From: Sciurus carolinensis
Lineage: Eukaryota > Chordata > Mammalia > Rodentia > Sciuridae
Direction of reading: 5' to 3'
Assembly (NCBI RefSeq): GCF_902686445.1
Contig: NC_062232.1
Span: forward strand, 94,040,932-94,104,931
Length of the DNA stretch: 64,000 bases
Shown here: in pieces, positions 35,817 to 48,705 of the stretch
Layout of the letters: each line of letters starts with the position of its first letter
Position numbering within the stretch: position 1 is the first letter of the stretch
Position numbers and translations under genes: made by a program
The notes under the pieces: generated by a model
What the model was told of the DNA's origin: nothing
The model's database searches: none
The model's input: the letters and a program-made list of their open reading frames with translations, nothing else

Positions 35817-35944
35817 AAGTACAGCAATAGTTTATTTTTAATTTTTTTGGGTGGTGCTGGGGATCGTACCCAGGGCCTTGTGCTTACAAGGCAAGCACTC
35901 TACCGACTGAGCTATCTCCCCAGCCCCCTTAAGTACAGCAATAG
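35817..35944 (-). mobile_element. ID-type SINE with perfect target-site duplication
   Basis: Body 35831-35930, minus strand ('ctggggatcgtacccagggc', 'ctaccgactgagctatctcc'). Flanked by an identical 14-bp duplication aagtacagcaatag at 35817-35830 and 35931-35944. It looks younger than the L1 it interrupts. Confidence 0.92.
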
Positions 35945-35971
35945 TAATGAAAAATTCACTAGGGGGGATCC

Positions 35972-36230
35972 TATTAGTCTGCCAGGGCTGGTATAACAAA
36001 ATATAACAGATGGGGTGGATTAAATAACAGAAATTTATTTTCTCACAATTCCAAAGGCTAAAAGTCTGAGATTAAGGTGCCAGCAAAATTGTTTTCTCCT
36101 GAGTCCTCTATCCTGGTACTAATTTTTATCCTTAAGTCTTTGAAAGTCTTCCAGTTTTTGCAGAGTCTTGGTATGTGTCTCAGGGCACATCTTCAATATA
36201 CAGGCAGGCCATTTACAATTTACAATTCTA
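35972..36230 (-). mobile_element. MLT1-type LTR fragment, minus strand
   Basis: 'tagtctgccagggctggtat', 'gattaaataacagaaattta' and 'ctcacaattccaaaggct' are the reversed 3' end of an MLT1 LTR. The rest is lost or too diverged. Confidence 0.7.
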
Positions 36231-36900
36231 CTTCTATTCTTTACTTCCTGATTGTGCATAACCTCAAGGCCAGCCAGGTATGAAAGCTTGGGGGTATCTC
36301 AGATCTTTTCTAAATATACACACAGCTCTACATATGTGCATAGCCTTCTAGATGCCCAAGAATAGGCTAAGGCTTTTCAGTGCTCTTCTGAATGTCTCCT
36401 CCATGTTTTATTTTTCAGATTTCTGGTTAGCTGTTTGTCCTAATGGTTCTTCCCACTTTAGGCAGCTGCAAAACTAAACAGTAGTCATTGATAGTTTTTG
36501 ATAAACACCCCAGAAAAAAAAAAAGACAGTTCCTGAAGGGTGAGACCTCTGGGAAAGATCAAGTTTAAAAAAAGCCTGTGACTACAATTTTCTAAATAGC
36601 TCCCACAAAAGACTAATAATGTCAAGTAACTAACTAGAAATCAACCTTTGGTGGAAATACTGTTCTAACCATTCTGGTGTAGTTACTGGTTTTCAAAGCT
36701 ATCACAGGGCAGAAGAGAGGGTGATTAGGATTAGGAGAGCACAAGCCCTACTATTCTACTAGGATTCAGCATCTTTTCTTGAACAAATGCTCCTGGGATT
36801 TTCACCTTTTGTTAATTTCCAAAAATTTAAAAACGTTGACTCTGACAATGTTTGCCTGTGAGCATGTTGATTTTTTAAGGAGAGGATATTTGGGGGTCCT
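36231..36900. other. No recognised feature
   Basis: No gene or repeat recognised. Confidence 0.3.
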
Positions 36901-39900
36901 TACTTTGCCATACCTACTGATATCACTCCTGTCTATTGATTTCTTAATTTAGAATGCTTATAGTCACAGAAATTACTCCTTATGCTCAATCTTTCTAAAA
37001 TCATTGAGCATTAATTTATGGCTTATTATATAATCTACTTTGTTGACATATTATAGAGTTTTTTTAAATTGACCATTTTACAGTCAGTTCTAATGTTTTT
37101 GATGCCAATTAGATTGTTCGCTCATATTGTTATGCAAATCTTCTATATAATCACTAATTTTAATAATAATTTAATCCAATTATTATATCAGTTGATGAAA
37201 AAGGAATGTCAAAATCCTTATGATTTTGGGTCTATCTAGTTTACCCTTTTGTTCTATACATTTTTGATTTCATTTATTTTTAAGCCCTGTTGGTTATTAG
37301 GTATACACACATTTAGATCTTTTGTACATTTTTGACATTTGGACTCATCATTGGAAGTCTCTTTTTATCTTTGATGATGTGATTTTTCTTGAAGTACACT
37401 TTGATATTTACTTATCATATCAGCTTTCTTATGCTTAGTGTTTCTATCCTATAAAGCTTTCCACCCTTTTACTTTCACCCTGTCATTGTCTTTATATTTC
37501 AAGGGTATATCTGTAAATTCTGTATAATTGAGTCTATTTTTTAGTGATTCTGACAATCTCTGCTTTTAATTATAGTTATTAATTCATTTATAATATATCA
37601 TATGTTTGTGAATCAGTCTACCATTTTGGCATTTCTTTTTTATTTGACCCATCTGTTCTTTGTTCTTCTACTTTTCCTTTCTTTTATGGAATTTCTCAAA
37701 TGTTTAATTTTATCTCTTCTACTAACTTAATTATTATTATTATTATTATTACTATTATTATAATTATTAATTTGGTGCTGAGAACCAAACTCTGGACCTT
37801 GAGTATACTTAGCTTGTGCTCTTCCACTGAGCTATGCCCCTAACCCCTTAATTTTATTATTTTTATATTATTTTAATATTTCCTAAAGAGTTTAGAGTAT
37901 GAATCTCTAACTTATTATAAGCTACTTTCAAATAATTTTATACTCTTTCATGAAAAATGTGAGTACCTTTCAATAGGATAACTCCATTTAGATTCTCTTA
38001 CCTTTGTGCTATGCCCTTAAAGTCATATATTTTATTAATTTATTGTAACTATTTTATAAAGTCACAATACAGTTACTTTTTTCCTTTTATTGAATTAATA
38101 GTCTTTTAAAGACATGTACTATATATGTACAATAAAGAAAATTTTAAGAGATCTTTTGTAATTAGCCACATTTTTACCTTTTCTACTGCTTCTAATTCCT
38201 TCCTGCAGCTCTGGATTTCAAATAATTGTATACTTCATTTCTATTTAGCCTGAAGTACTTCTTTCAGCTTTGCTTGTATCATATGTCTGTTAAAGATGGA
38301 TTATCTCAGTTTTTGTCTATCTAAAAATGCATTTATTTTGCTGTCATATGTGAAGGACATTTTTGCTGAATATAGAATTCTTGGTTGGCAGCTTTTTTCT
38401 CCCTGTGCACTTTACAAATAATGTTACTTCATTTTGTTTTCTGCTTGGTCATTCCTATTAAGAAGTCAGCCAGCATTCTTGTCATGGTATCCTTTTATGC
38501 AATATTTCTTCTTCCCTACTCTGATGGCTATCAAGAATTCGTCTTGATTTGATCATTATACAACATATCAAAACCTCACATTTCACCCTGGAAATACGTC
38601 TGATTAGTATGTGTCAAACATAAATAAGATTTCTTAAAAATTAATTTCTTTATGTTTAGTTTCAAGCAGTTTGATTTGGAATGCTTCAGTTTGGACTATG
38701 TATTTATCCTTCACATGCTTAGCTGAAATTTGCAATGCTATGACTTGATACCATTCATTATTCTGAAAAACTTTTTAGCTGCTTTCTGCTGCCCCACTCT
38801 ATTTCTCTCTGGGACTCTAATTACACATGTATTATGTCACACCTTGTTAATTCTACAGATCTCATGTGCTTGGCTCTTTTTTTTACTTTTGGTGAGATTC
38901 AATGATATTTTCCCCTGTTATATCCAGCAGACTGTGTGTAAAACTCACCAAAATTTAATGAAGAGCAAATATGGAAGAAGATATCCAATATCATAATTTT
39001 CAATGTTGCATTTCCATTTGTGTCTATCTTTTTGATTTATTTTGTTTTGACTTTGTAATATCTATTTCTCTAATGCAATTTCACCTCTGTTAATGCATGC
39101 CACATACCTTTTCTACCAGATTCTTTAATATAATATTTATTTTAGAAGCATTTTGTAATTTCAACACCTTGTCCATCATTTCCTTTGTTGCATATAATTC
39201 TCTGTGTTCTCATCCAAGTGTCAACTTTTTTTTTTGTTTCTTCAATTGTTCTAATTTTTGCCAGTTGTTATACAATAAATGTTTGAGAAAAATAGACTGA
39301 AGTAAATAATCTCCACACATAGGAAAAAGGTATATTCATTCTGTGTGTTGGGCTTTGTTTCTGATTCATTCAGATTCACTTTGTCACTGGATTTAATTGT
39401 TTTCAGGGTGGGGTTATATCCATTTGCTCAGAATTGCTGGAAAGTTGTGCCCTGGTGTGACTCTGGAGTTCCCTTAATGCTTTACAGTTTTGCTCACAGT
39501 CTTCTGAGTTTATGGGAAGTTCTCTTTGCTATATAATTCCCCCCCCCCTTGCTTTCAGCACTGTGGGGGAATCTCTATGTGGCTGATCTGCTGCCAACCT
39601 TCACTTTAGTGCACTCAGTGAAGAACCAGAGTGCGCCAAAGTGGTTTTCAACTCTCTGGCTTTGCGCCTGCCTTTAGCATACTTCCTCTGTGTAATCAGC
39701 GAAGTTCCATGGGAAGGAGTTGCTGGGTGAATAGGACATGATTGCAAGTTTGCTTTCTATTGTTGCTCCTTGCAAGAGACGCTCATCTATCATGTCTACC
39801 TGTACTTTGCCTTCAAAAGTTTTTTCAAAGTTCTGCTGGTTTTTCCTTTCTACAGTCTTTGTCTGAGTCTGTTTGCCCCCTCCTGCCTGCTTTAGATAAA

Positions 39901-40050
39901 AGCAACCTATGTGTTTCTTCTTTCCAAGGAAGTACTTATCACTTTCTGGAGATTCATTTTAGTTTCATTCATGTCCTCTGCTCTCTGGTGAATTATAAAA
40001 GTTATGATTTTACTGCTTACTTTGAGTGTTCTCATTATTAGGATGCAAGC
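36901..40050 (-). mobile_element. Very old L1 (L1M-type), minus strand
   Basis: Long, highly decayed antisense L1-related text. The clearest part is 38250-38470: 'tttttgtctatctaaaaatg', 'gaaggacatttttgctgaat', 'atagaattcttggttggcag', and further on 'gctttctgctgccccactct' and 'ctctgggactctaattacac'. It is interrupted by an ID SINE at 37771-37847. The 88- and 99-codon frames in it are not genes. Confidence 0.6.
37726..37853 (-). mobile_element. ID-type SINE with (TTA)n tail
   Basis: Minus-strand SINE body 37771-37847 ('ggtgctgagaaccaaactct', 'cttccactgagctatgcccc'). Its A-rich tail has become a (TTA)n microsatellite at 37731-37770. A short duplication cttaatt lies at 37726-37732 and 37847-37853. 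Confidence 0.8.
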
Positions 40051-40699
40051 AATGGCTTACTGAAACTTTCTACATTGTAAGTATAAATCCAACATATTAT
40101 ATTTTATTAAAGAATTTAGAATTTTTTTCAAACTTCTGAAATCTATGGCATCAATAAGAAATATGTACTGGACAAACCCAGAGATTATACCAAGGTAGAC
40201 CTACTGTTGACCCTAGCTCTGTGCACTGTAGCTTATTTCATAGATTATGAAAAAAGAAAGCATCTTATGTTTTTTGATCTGAATAAATAATGCTAAGCAC
40301 AGTACTTGAAATCTTATCACAGCTTTAAAATTCTGATTAAATGCAATAAAAAGTTCATGCTAAATTTCCAACTTTCTGATTTGGTCTCAGACTCATCATT
40401 AAAATGAATTTTGAATGAGATTTGACCCATAATTACTCTCAAGAACTAAGTCACAAATACCAGCTGTGTCCTCGAAGGGTAGCCTTTTGTGATGTGAGTT
40501 GAAGCGCTTTTCTCACTAGGGGAAGCATCAGGATGTCAGAGCTTGAATTAGACACCCTTGAAAAGAGAAAAACAATTAAAGAAGATTGATTTTTTTTGCC
40601 CTCAAAGATTCCTCATGGCTATGAGAAGTGTCCGTGAAACTAATCTTTTCCTTTTAATTTAACATTTGTAAATGAATACATACCTGTCTTTTCACTTCA
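40051..40699. other. No recognised feature
   Basis: No gene or repeat recognised. Confidence 0.3.
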
Positions 40700-41010
40700 G
40701 TTTCACTTGAGCATTTGCAAATGTTAGGAAATAATCATCCCAGAGTCCTTATTGTCTATAAACATTTAGTGCCCAGTTTTGCCTCTCTGCTTATTCAAAT
40801 CTTATCTATCTCTCAGCATTTAGTTGACTCTGGCTCCCGTGGATTTCTTCATCACTAGTATACTACTCATTTAGATATGTATCATTTACTTTTTCATATG
40901 GCCAAATCTTAACATTCAAGAAATATTTTTTTCCTTGAAAGTGGAGACCTTGTCTTATTTTTTTATCTGGCCCAGCCACCCAACATTCTATATAAGTACA
41001 CATTCGTACA
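40700..41010 (+). mobile_element. Probable L2 3' end
   Basis: 'ccttgaaagtggagaccttg' and 'ttatctggcccagccaccca' match the L2 3' end pattern, with weaker text before it. Confidence 0.5.
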
Positions 41011-41060
41011 TTCATGCACATGCACAAACAAAACTAAAATATTAATTTATTTCACATATC

Positions 41061-41268
41061 AAAGTCATGCACTAGCAGTTATGGTGTTCCTGTAATCCTA
41101 GCAACTCAGGAGACTGAGGCAGGAGGAATACAAGTTTGAGGCCAGCCTCAGCAACTTAGTGAGACCCTGTCTTAAAAGTTTAAAAAAATTAGAAAAAGGC
41201 TAAGGATGTGACTCAGTAGTTAAGCACCTCTGGGTTCAATCCTAGTTACACACACACAAAAAAAGTCA
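41061..41268 (+). mobile_element. B1-dID composite SINE
   Basis: B1 half 'gttcctgtaatcctagcaac', 'gactgaggcaggaggaatac', 'agtgagaccctgtcttaaaa', then ID half 'ctaaggatgtgactcagtag' and 'tctgggttcaatcctagtta'. Flanked by aaagtca at 41061-41067 and 41262-41268. Confidence 0.9.
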
Positions 41269-41401
41269 CATACTTTGGAGGTAAGATTATGGAAGTCCAT
41301 GAACTCATGATGCTCTCATGACAGTTACAATAATATGAGATTCTTTGAATACATTATTCACATTAACTGGACATATCCTTAATAGTATAACTTCAAAATG
41401 A

Positions 41402-41690
41402 TGTTGGAAATTGAAAGCACTCCGGACGTGGGAACTCACATAAGAGATTTTATTAAGCAGGCAAGCAGGGTGTCTGCCCTGAAGGGTGAGAGAGAGAGAG
41501 AGAGAGAGAATTGTAGGGGAGCTATTCTTAATTAGTGGAATTTCATGGACTGATAACAGTTGGACCAATGGCTGAGGAGGAGTTTCACATGTCGTAAAAT
41601 GGTGTGTGTGGGGAGAGGGGCAGAATAATGGCGGCAGGAAAATGGCAGATCTGATGCCAATAGAAATTTCATCTGTTTCTTTTATACATT
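41402..41690 (-). mobile_element. Solo ERV LTR, minus strand (class uncertain)
   Basis: On the minus strand a promoter-like segment, a (CT)n tract (plus-strand (GA)n near 41490-41508) and a polyadenylation signal (reverse complement TTTATT at 41449-41454) are followed by a short U5-like end 'gagttcccacgtccggagtg'. This layout is that of a retroviral LTR. No gag, pol or env neighbours. No target-site duplication found, so the ends are approximate. Confidence 0.55.
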
Positions 41691-42366
41691 TCTCTAAGCG
41701 ATAATTGCAATAGTTTAAATACTTTCAGATAGATTCTCAGTATAAATATTTGAAATTGCTTTTGTCTTTTATTAACTTGAACATTGAAATGGACTTCTGT
41801 GTTGCATTGTTCAGATTTTAAACAAGCAGATAAAGACAAATAACATAATGAAATGTGGTTATAGTTTTCTTTTAGTTACTTTCAGATTTAGTATTTACTT
41901 TCTCAAATCCTTTATATGTTTTTCTTCTTATCTTGACATTATGATCTTGTATGTTCTGTGTTTTTCTTGGTTTCTATGGAAATAGAGATTTACTCATACT
42001 CCTGTGTTTGTGTTTGCATTTGGTTTGATGGAAAAGGGCAATAAGCAGATCTTCTGGATGTGTTAGGACAAGACATTAGGTTTATTTCTCTTTTTAGTAT
42101 AGTCTTCCCCAGATATCGGTTGTGCTAAATATGAGCTAAATTAAATAAATGAAAAATCCTCATGGTGATTACTGCTAATAAAAAAAATTCTGGTTGCTCT
42201 AAACAGAGAAAAACAGGCAGGTAGCTGCTTACCAACTCAAATTCTAAAAATTAGTAGAACTATATTTTCCCTGAAGAGCTATAAGGTATTTACAGAAACT
42301 AATTTGGAGGGCAAAAAATAGGACCATTATAGTAGTAGTTTTTTGGATTGATTCTTGTATTCAGTT
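41691..42366. other. No recognised feature
   Basis: AT-rich; no gene or repeat recognised. Confidence 0.3.
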
Positions 42367-42479
42367 ACTAGTGAGTTCTACTTTTTCTAATTTTGTGGTA
42401 CTGGTGATGTAACCCATGGCCTTGCACATGCTACGCTAGTACTCTACCACTGAGCTATAGCCCCAGCCACTAGTGGGTT
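42367..42479 (-). mobile_element. ID-type SINE with target-site duplication
   Basis: Body 42378-42468 on the minus strand ('gtggtactggtgatgtaacc', 'ctctaccactgagctatagc'). Flanked by actagtgagtt (42367-42377) and actagtgggtt (42469-42479), one mismatch. Confidence 0.88.
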
Positions 42480-43799
42480 GTTCCAATGGCCCTTTGTTCG
42501 ATGGAATTTTTCAGTCATATGTAAACTGACTCTCCAGATTCATTTTGGCTCCTGGTATCTATCTACTAGTTTCCTCCAGAAATTTTAGCTCAGCATAGGC
42601 TTAGTCAGTAGATTGTTTCTGGGTAAGTCTCTGGGGTTTTCGTAGGTTAGGATTTGGGGTGGAAATTAGCTTTATCTTCTGTAAAGAGATAATTTGACAA
42701 GACTGACTGCCTCTATCACAAAGGAAGTTAAAATTAATTAGGAGAAGCAATTTTAAAATAATAAAATACTGAGAGAATCCTTTCAAAGCCTTCTCTTGAT
42801 GTAGAGTAAACCAATTGAATTAGGTTTGGTTCAGAGTTTTTATTTTGGTACCTCAATGAGCTTTCTTCCATTAAATTTTATAAAATGGGATAGAACAATT
42901 TTCTAGAATTAAGCACACCAAAGGATTACATTATAAGCCTATTCCTAATTATTGCTTCTGAAATTAAGTCAGTTCCTTGCCTTTATTAATTTGTGAAACT
43001 AAAACTTCAACTTGTAAGTTCTTGAGGTGACCAAAAGCAGTGATTTCACTTGTAGAAGTTCTTAGCCTCCCCAAAATAGTTGCCTAAGGAAAGGGAACTA
43101 TCTGAGATAATTGTATAGAACTCTGCTAAATGATAAGAAATTCCATGCAGCTGCCAAAATGACCAAGATGGGCTAGCAAAGTTAGCATACATATGAAATA
43201 TGGAGATATTTACCAGCAGAATGGAAAAATGCTGCATTCTATGACAGTAACAGTGGTCATAAACTCCAACAGAATTAAAAAGATATGGAGCACTTCTGAA
43301 TACTTGTAGCTGATATGGTTGACTTTGACCCTGACAAGGCTGTATTAATCCTGTGACGATAAAATTGCACTGGTGCCATCATAAGATAAGAACAGGTAAC
43401 AGGAAGACCAGGGAGGGTGTAAATTTCCAGAGGAAGCAATGCCCATTGGCAAACGTGGAGTGAGTATCTGGATGGGCAATCATAAACAAGTACAAGAAAT
43501 TATTTACAAGTGCAACTTTTCTCCAAATCATGGGACAATCTCCTCCCATTTTAACTGGAATGGGATGAGAACACTGTTTCCTTTTTTTTTTTTGAGGGAG
43601 ATTAGCTAAAGGCACCTGTGTTGAGCTGATTTTGCCCCATTTAAAGCAATAGAAAAGAGAAAAGGTAAAGTTTTATTTTAAAAGTTCAGATGAAATTTAT
43701 AAGAAGCAAATAAATAGAAACACATTTTCAGTGGCTTATAAAGTATCATTAAGGACTCTTCAGCAAAGGCTCTCCAAGCAAACTAAAGCAATTAAGAAA
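42480..43799. other. No recognised gene or repeat
   Basis: About 1.3 kb with no recognised feature. Minus-strand frames of 61-78 codons lack recognisable products. Confidence 0.35.
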
Positions 43800-44075
43800 G
43801 AGATCCTAACCATTAAGCAAAATAAACCAGACTCAGAAAGATGAGAGTAACACGTTTTTCCTCATATGTGAAATCTGGGGGAAAATAAGAAGAGGACATG
43901 AAAATAATAAGGACACTACAAAAGAACATGGAGGGGATTCAAGGAGGGGGAGGGGAAAGCAAACAAGAGGAATGAGGGATAGATATGATTAAAATATGTT
44001 ATTTGAATGTGTTATGCCACAAGGAAATGAATTATTTCTTATAATTAAAATGTACTAGTAAAAAAAAAACTTTAA
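43800..44075 (+). mobile_element. 5'-truncated L1 3' end
   Basis: ORF2 end ('aagcaaaataaaccagactc') followed by a purine-rich 3' UTR, a decayed end at 43990-44060 and an A-rich tail. Confidence 0.75.
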
Positions 44076-44208
44076 AATTAAAAAGAGATAGCCAATCAAA
44101 TACAAAGCACCTGTCTTGAAACCTCTGAAAGATTTTCTTTCACAGGCTGTAGTCCTGAGGAGGCAGTACCACAAATATTCACAAGAAAAGATTTTTGTTC
44201 CTTTACTC

Positions 44209-44413
44209 CAGGGATTGTCAACCTTTTTCTGGAAAGTAGATTTCATAGGACTATACAGTCTCTGTCCCCAACTACTCTATCTATTCTCCTGCAGTGGCGT
44301 AGAAGCAGCCATAAACAAGGCATAAACAAACAGTAATTGTGTCCCAATAAAACTTTATTTACAAAAATAAGCTGTGGTGGGATTTGGCCTAGGCTGCAGC
44401 TAGCTGACCTCTG
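44209..44413 (+). mobile_element. MER5-type (hAT-Charlie) element, near complete
   Basis: Runs from 'cagggattgtcaaccttttt' to 'agctagctgacctctg', the two imperfect terminal inverted repeats. The core is 'aataaaactttatttacaaa' and 'ggtgggatttggcctaggct'. Non-autonomous: no transposase. A clean 8-bp target duplication was not seen. Confidence 0.85.
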
Positions 44414-44892
44414 ACATAAAACCAAAGTCCTGGGAATAATATGCTATAACCAGGCAATGACACACTCGGGATATAACCCAGTTTTACCATATACACGAAC
44501 AAATAAACCTTCCCTTAGCTCTTTCATCCTCCTGCACTTGGTTCTTGTTTCATAGCCTAAAGGCAGTTTTAGAAAACTCCATGTACAATGCTGAACTAAG
44601 GGGAACAATGTAACTCTAAAAAAAAAAAAATGCCTCTTTTAAATTTTTTCTTGAAGTGGCCTAATTAAATGAAGGATGAAGGACATACCAAGTGCTTTTG
44701 CTGGAAATGCAAACTCAATCCTTTCTCAGGGACTGTGAGTAGCATTCCATTCAATATCAGTTGAGTTTCAGGGATCTTCATAAGGTTCTACAAGAACTTT
44801 GGATGCAAAGAGACTTTTCATATACATGCCTTTATTTCAATTTGACCCATCCTCATTTACCTGCTCCAAGTGCATCTGACCTCGAAATGTGG
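44414..44892. other. No recognised feature
   Basis: No gene or repeat recognised. Confidence 0.3.
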
Positions 44893-45070
44893 TGGTGCAG
44901 TCAGAAAAGCGTGAGAATGAATTTCAGCTCTAAAAGATGATTACTTATCCTTTAAGTTGTTTGTGCCTCAGTTTCCTCATCTGCAGAATAGGAATGATTG
45001 TATCCATTTCAAAGAATTGTGACAATTAATATGAAGTATGTGAAGCACACAGAGCTCAGTGCTTAGAAAT
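44893..45070 (+). mobile_element. MIR SINE
   Basis: Clear MIR text: 'gtgcctcagtttcctcatct', 'gcagaataggaatgattgta', 'ttgtgacaattaatatgaag', ending 'agctcagtgcttagaaa'. Confidence 0.85.
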
Positions 45071-45300
45071 TATACATCTATAATGTAATGTATCTGTTAT
45101 TAGCTATAGATACCTGTATATATAGCTATATGTAATATACTATATATGCTAAGATTTGTTACGTTATATATTATATTACATGTATGTGAGAGATAATGTG
45201 TGTGTACTTATGTATATGTATATATGTATATATACACATTTGTATATAATTTCTGAGATAGACCTCTGAGTTAACGCTTTCATATATATAAACTTTCATA
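45071..45300. repeat. TA-rich low-complexity region
   Basis: Degenerate tatatg/tatgta motifs over about 200 bases. Confidence 0.75.
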
Positions 45301-46964
45301 TGAGTTAGCTTAGAGCTCTATTTAATTTCATTCTTACTTTTCTTTGACCTCTGTAACAATTGGCAATGACTCAGACAACCAAACTATTAGAATATTTACA
45401 AAGTCACTGGGTGATGATGTTATTCTATACTCCTGAAGTAATGGGCCAAGATGAACCAGGTTATGGGTGTGTCTAAAATAAACATGAACATTTACAATGT
45501 GCTCCTCATGCCTGGTTTGGGGTCCTGTCTAGGACTACCTGGTGTGAGCCTACATGAACAGCTTCTTTTAAGAACTGTGAACTGTAAGATACTTTGACCA
45601 GAGCTTCCCTGGTCAAAGTCATCTTTCAAATGTTCCTGCAGTTTATACCTGGAGAAAAAAAAATCCATGAATCCCACAGAGGGAGGATAAGAAAGGTTGT
45701 TTTTGATCTCACTATCCTTTGCCCATGGATATCTTTTTGCTGATGTTCTTCCACTGTCTCTTTTGCTGTAATAAATCTTGGCCATGAATATACCTTTATA
45801 TTGTGTCATGTGCATCTTTCCAGTGAATCATTGAATTTGAGAGTGGTTGTAGTACCCCTGAGATGAGAGATTTATTGATCAATCTAACATCTGTCTATCT
45901 ACTTATCTATCATCTATCCACACATATGTTTTCTTCTTTTCTGCTCTGAAAATCCACAAAGTGGTGAAGTAATAAGCAGTTTTCTTCTAGAACCCTAATT
46001 TATTGAAAATTCAGGGAGGTACTCCTACAAATATTAAACCTCTTTGCCTAGAGCATATAGTAATAACAGTAATAGATTAGGAGTGTATAAATCTGGCATC
46101 AGCAACAGATAGAAACTGGGGATAAAAGGGCTAAAATAACAAGAAAAAGATACTGCCCTACATTGTGTGAAAGGAGTTTTTAGAAAGTTTAGAGACAAGC
46201 TAGGTATGATCTCATGGCCAGAAACTATGAAAGTAGAAGATGGCTCAAAAGGGTTAGCAAATTATGAAAATTGTAAATTATACAAATAAAAAAGGAAGAA
46301 AAGGAAGCCAGAATGGTTGAGCTTAGATCAAGAGAACATGAAAAGAACAGATGGAGTGAGACTGGTGGTGGTAGCACATAATGAAGGCTGTGTTCAATGA
46401 GTGCTTGGATTTTCATGAGGATTAAAGTCCAGAATAAGTACAAGCTTATATACAGTGCCAAAGACAAGAAAAACAGCTTTTTCTCCTATGTTCACAGATG
46501 CAAGATGAAAAGGGCTAGGCCCTCTGCATGGGGCAGATGGTCTGATTTTAGCAGATAACAGAGAATGGGTCTCCCCTATGTCAGCTCTCTTGTCACCTGC
46601 TTTATGAAGGCAAATGAAGTTCTGTAAACTGTAAAGTATATAGCAGACATAAGAGGAAGAGAATGATTAATTGGTGAGCAAAAACTGATACAGAAAATCT
46701 GGAGCTGGAATTACTGGCAACACTGGCTATGTCAGGGAAAATACATTAGGGAAACATTGCAAATAGATTATACATTGCTGTTCAGAAAATAATGAAAAGG
46801 TGTCCCACTTGTTCTCTGCTGATGACCTTGGCCCCTCTTCAAATAATACTTACATCAACCCCCTATCTCCAGATCTATGTGGACCCACCCTAACTTCATT
46901 TCTTGTACCTCAGGAGACAAGAAATTTTTCTTTCTATTCTATTGGCAATATGCTTTTTTCCCTC
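45301..46964. other. No recognised gene or repeat
   Basis: Frames of 107 codons (45492-45815, minus) and 80 codons (46225-46467, minus) have no recognisable motif and no supporting context. Confidence 0.35.
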
Positions 46965-47490
46965 AGTTTGTTTTATTCATTTATTCATCAATTCGCTTAT
47001 TCATTCAATACATATATGTATCTCCCAGGCATTGTGACAAACAAGATAGACAAGGATCACTTTCTCATAGAAATTACCTTTCTGTGGAGAAAAAAAGACA
47101 GTGGATAAGAAAAGAAATAAATATACAATATAATTTCACATTGTGGTAAATATTATGAAAGAAATAAAGTAAGAAGATGTATGAAAGCACTGTGGAGTTG
47201 ATGGGCTACTTTAGATATGCTGATCTGGAAAGGTCCATTTTAGGAAGTGACATTTGAACTGAAATTCAAGGAGATAAATATGTGAAGAAGAGCAATCACA
47301 AATGGCACAGGCCATGAGTGGAAATGAACTTGACATTAGAGAAACAGAAAGAAGGCCAGTACATTCATGCGAAGGCATGGGAGAATGATACAATATGAGG
47401 TTGAAGAAGTTAGTAGAGGCCATATCAGATAGGGCTCTGCAGACCAGGTAATGTGAATTTTATTCAAAGTACTTTAGAAAAACATTGAAG
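46965..47490 (+). mobile_element. Ancient mammalian-wide repeat (long copy)
   Basis: The longest copy in the window of the old family: 'ttattcatttattcatcaat', 'ctcccaggcattgtgacaaa', 'ggaagtgacatttgaactga', 'gaaacagaaagaaggccagt' and 'tagggctctgcagaccaggt' followed by 'gtgaattttattcaaagta'. Confidence 0.7.
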
Positions 47491-47751
47491 TTGAGATTTT
47501 TTTAAAGATGATTTTAATCCCTATACAGAAAATGAATTATGAGGGAGTGCAAAAATAAAAACAGGCAGGCTAATTAGGAAGTTTTTCATTCTAAGTCTGA
47601 GACATGGAGAACCTGGATGAGAGTGAATACTTATATACAGTGGTTAAATTTGGATTTGGATTTTACTTTCGAAATGGAATGAGCAAGACTTGATAATAGA
47701 TTGCATGTCTTCTAGATTTTTGACTGGAGCAACTGAAAAACTGGAAGGATG

Positions 47752-47985
47752 AGGTGTTTTGTTTTGCTTTGGTTTGGTTTAGTTTTTCAATACTGAGGAT
47801 AGAATCCAGGGCCTCACACATGCTAGTCAAGTGTTCAGCCACTGAGCTACTTCTGCAGTCATTTTCATTCTATTTTACTTTATTTTGAGGGCTTTGCAAG
47901 GTTGCAGACTAGTCTTAAACTTGTGATCCTCTTCCCTCACCTCCTGAGTCACTGGAATTACATGCATGTGCCACCACACTTGACC
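47752..47985 (-). mobile_element. B1-dID composite SINE
   Basis: On the minus strand: B1 half ('gtcaagtgtggtggcacatg', 'agtgactcaggaggtgaggg') then ID half ('gtagctcagtggctgaacac', 'ccctggattctatcctcagt') and an A-rich, G-interrupted tail. Confidence 0.85.
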
Positions 47986-48141
47986 TAAGGTTGGTAATTC
48001 ATGATATGGGAGAGATAGTGGCTTGAGAGTAGTGTGAGGAAAAAAGAAGGGGTTTGGGAGGATAAAATAAGTGTAAAGTCCTAGATGTCCTCAATTTCTT
48101 TTTCTGTTGTGCTTTTAACTTCTATTTCTCTGATATCTCTG

Positions 48142-48657
48142 TGATTGTTAATTTTGGGTGTCAAATTGGTTAGACAGAGGGATGCCTAGGGGATTGGTAA
48201 ACAATTCCTTCTGTGTCTGTGACAGTGTTTCCATAAAAGATTGGCAGGTAGGTCAGCAAACTAAGAGGGTAACACCACCCTGAATGTGGATGGGCACCAT
48301 TCAATTGACTAGGCTGGATGGAACAAAAGGGAAGTAGGAGGAAATGCTCTATTGCTTTCTCTTTCTCTTTCTGGCTCTTCTTTCTGGAGTAAATATGTTT
48401 TCTGCTACTGCTGCCCTTGGACATTACACTGTAACTTTGGAGATGGTGTGAACAGAACTTGATAACTTCCGAATTCAGATTCTGTGATTTGCACCAATGC
48501 CCCTGCCATAGGGGATCTGGGACCCTTGGCCTTGAACTGAGGGCTGTATCATTGACCTTCCTGGTTCCAAAGCTTCCGATTTCTTGGACTGAACCATGCT
48601 AATAACCATCAAGAAACTTTTCGCCCTTTGTGATCATATGAGCCTGTCCAATAAATC

Positions 48658-48705
<48 letters not shown>

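Larger units (their letters stand above)
35265..35970 (+). mobile_element. L1 ORF2 remnant with insertions
   Basis: Old L1 ORF2 C-terminal text: 'ggaaaacaatatggattttc', 'cctctgctgggtatatacca', 'gttcattgtagcactattca'. It is broken by a TA/GA-rich expansion at 35578-35740 and by a minus-strand ID SINE at 35831-35930. Confidence 0.8.

Noticed and set aside
48660..48703. CRISPR-like or satellite array
   Set aside because: Plain dinucleotide microsatellite with no spacers.
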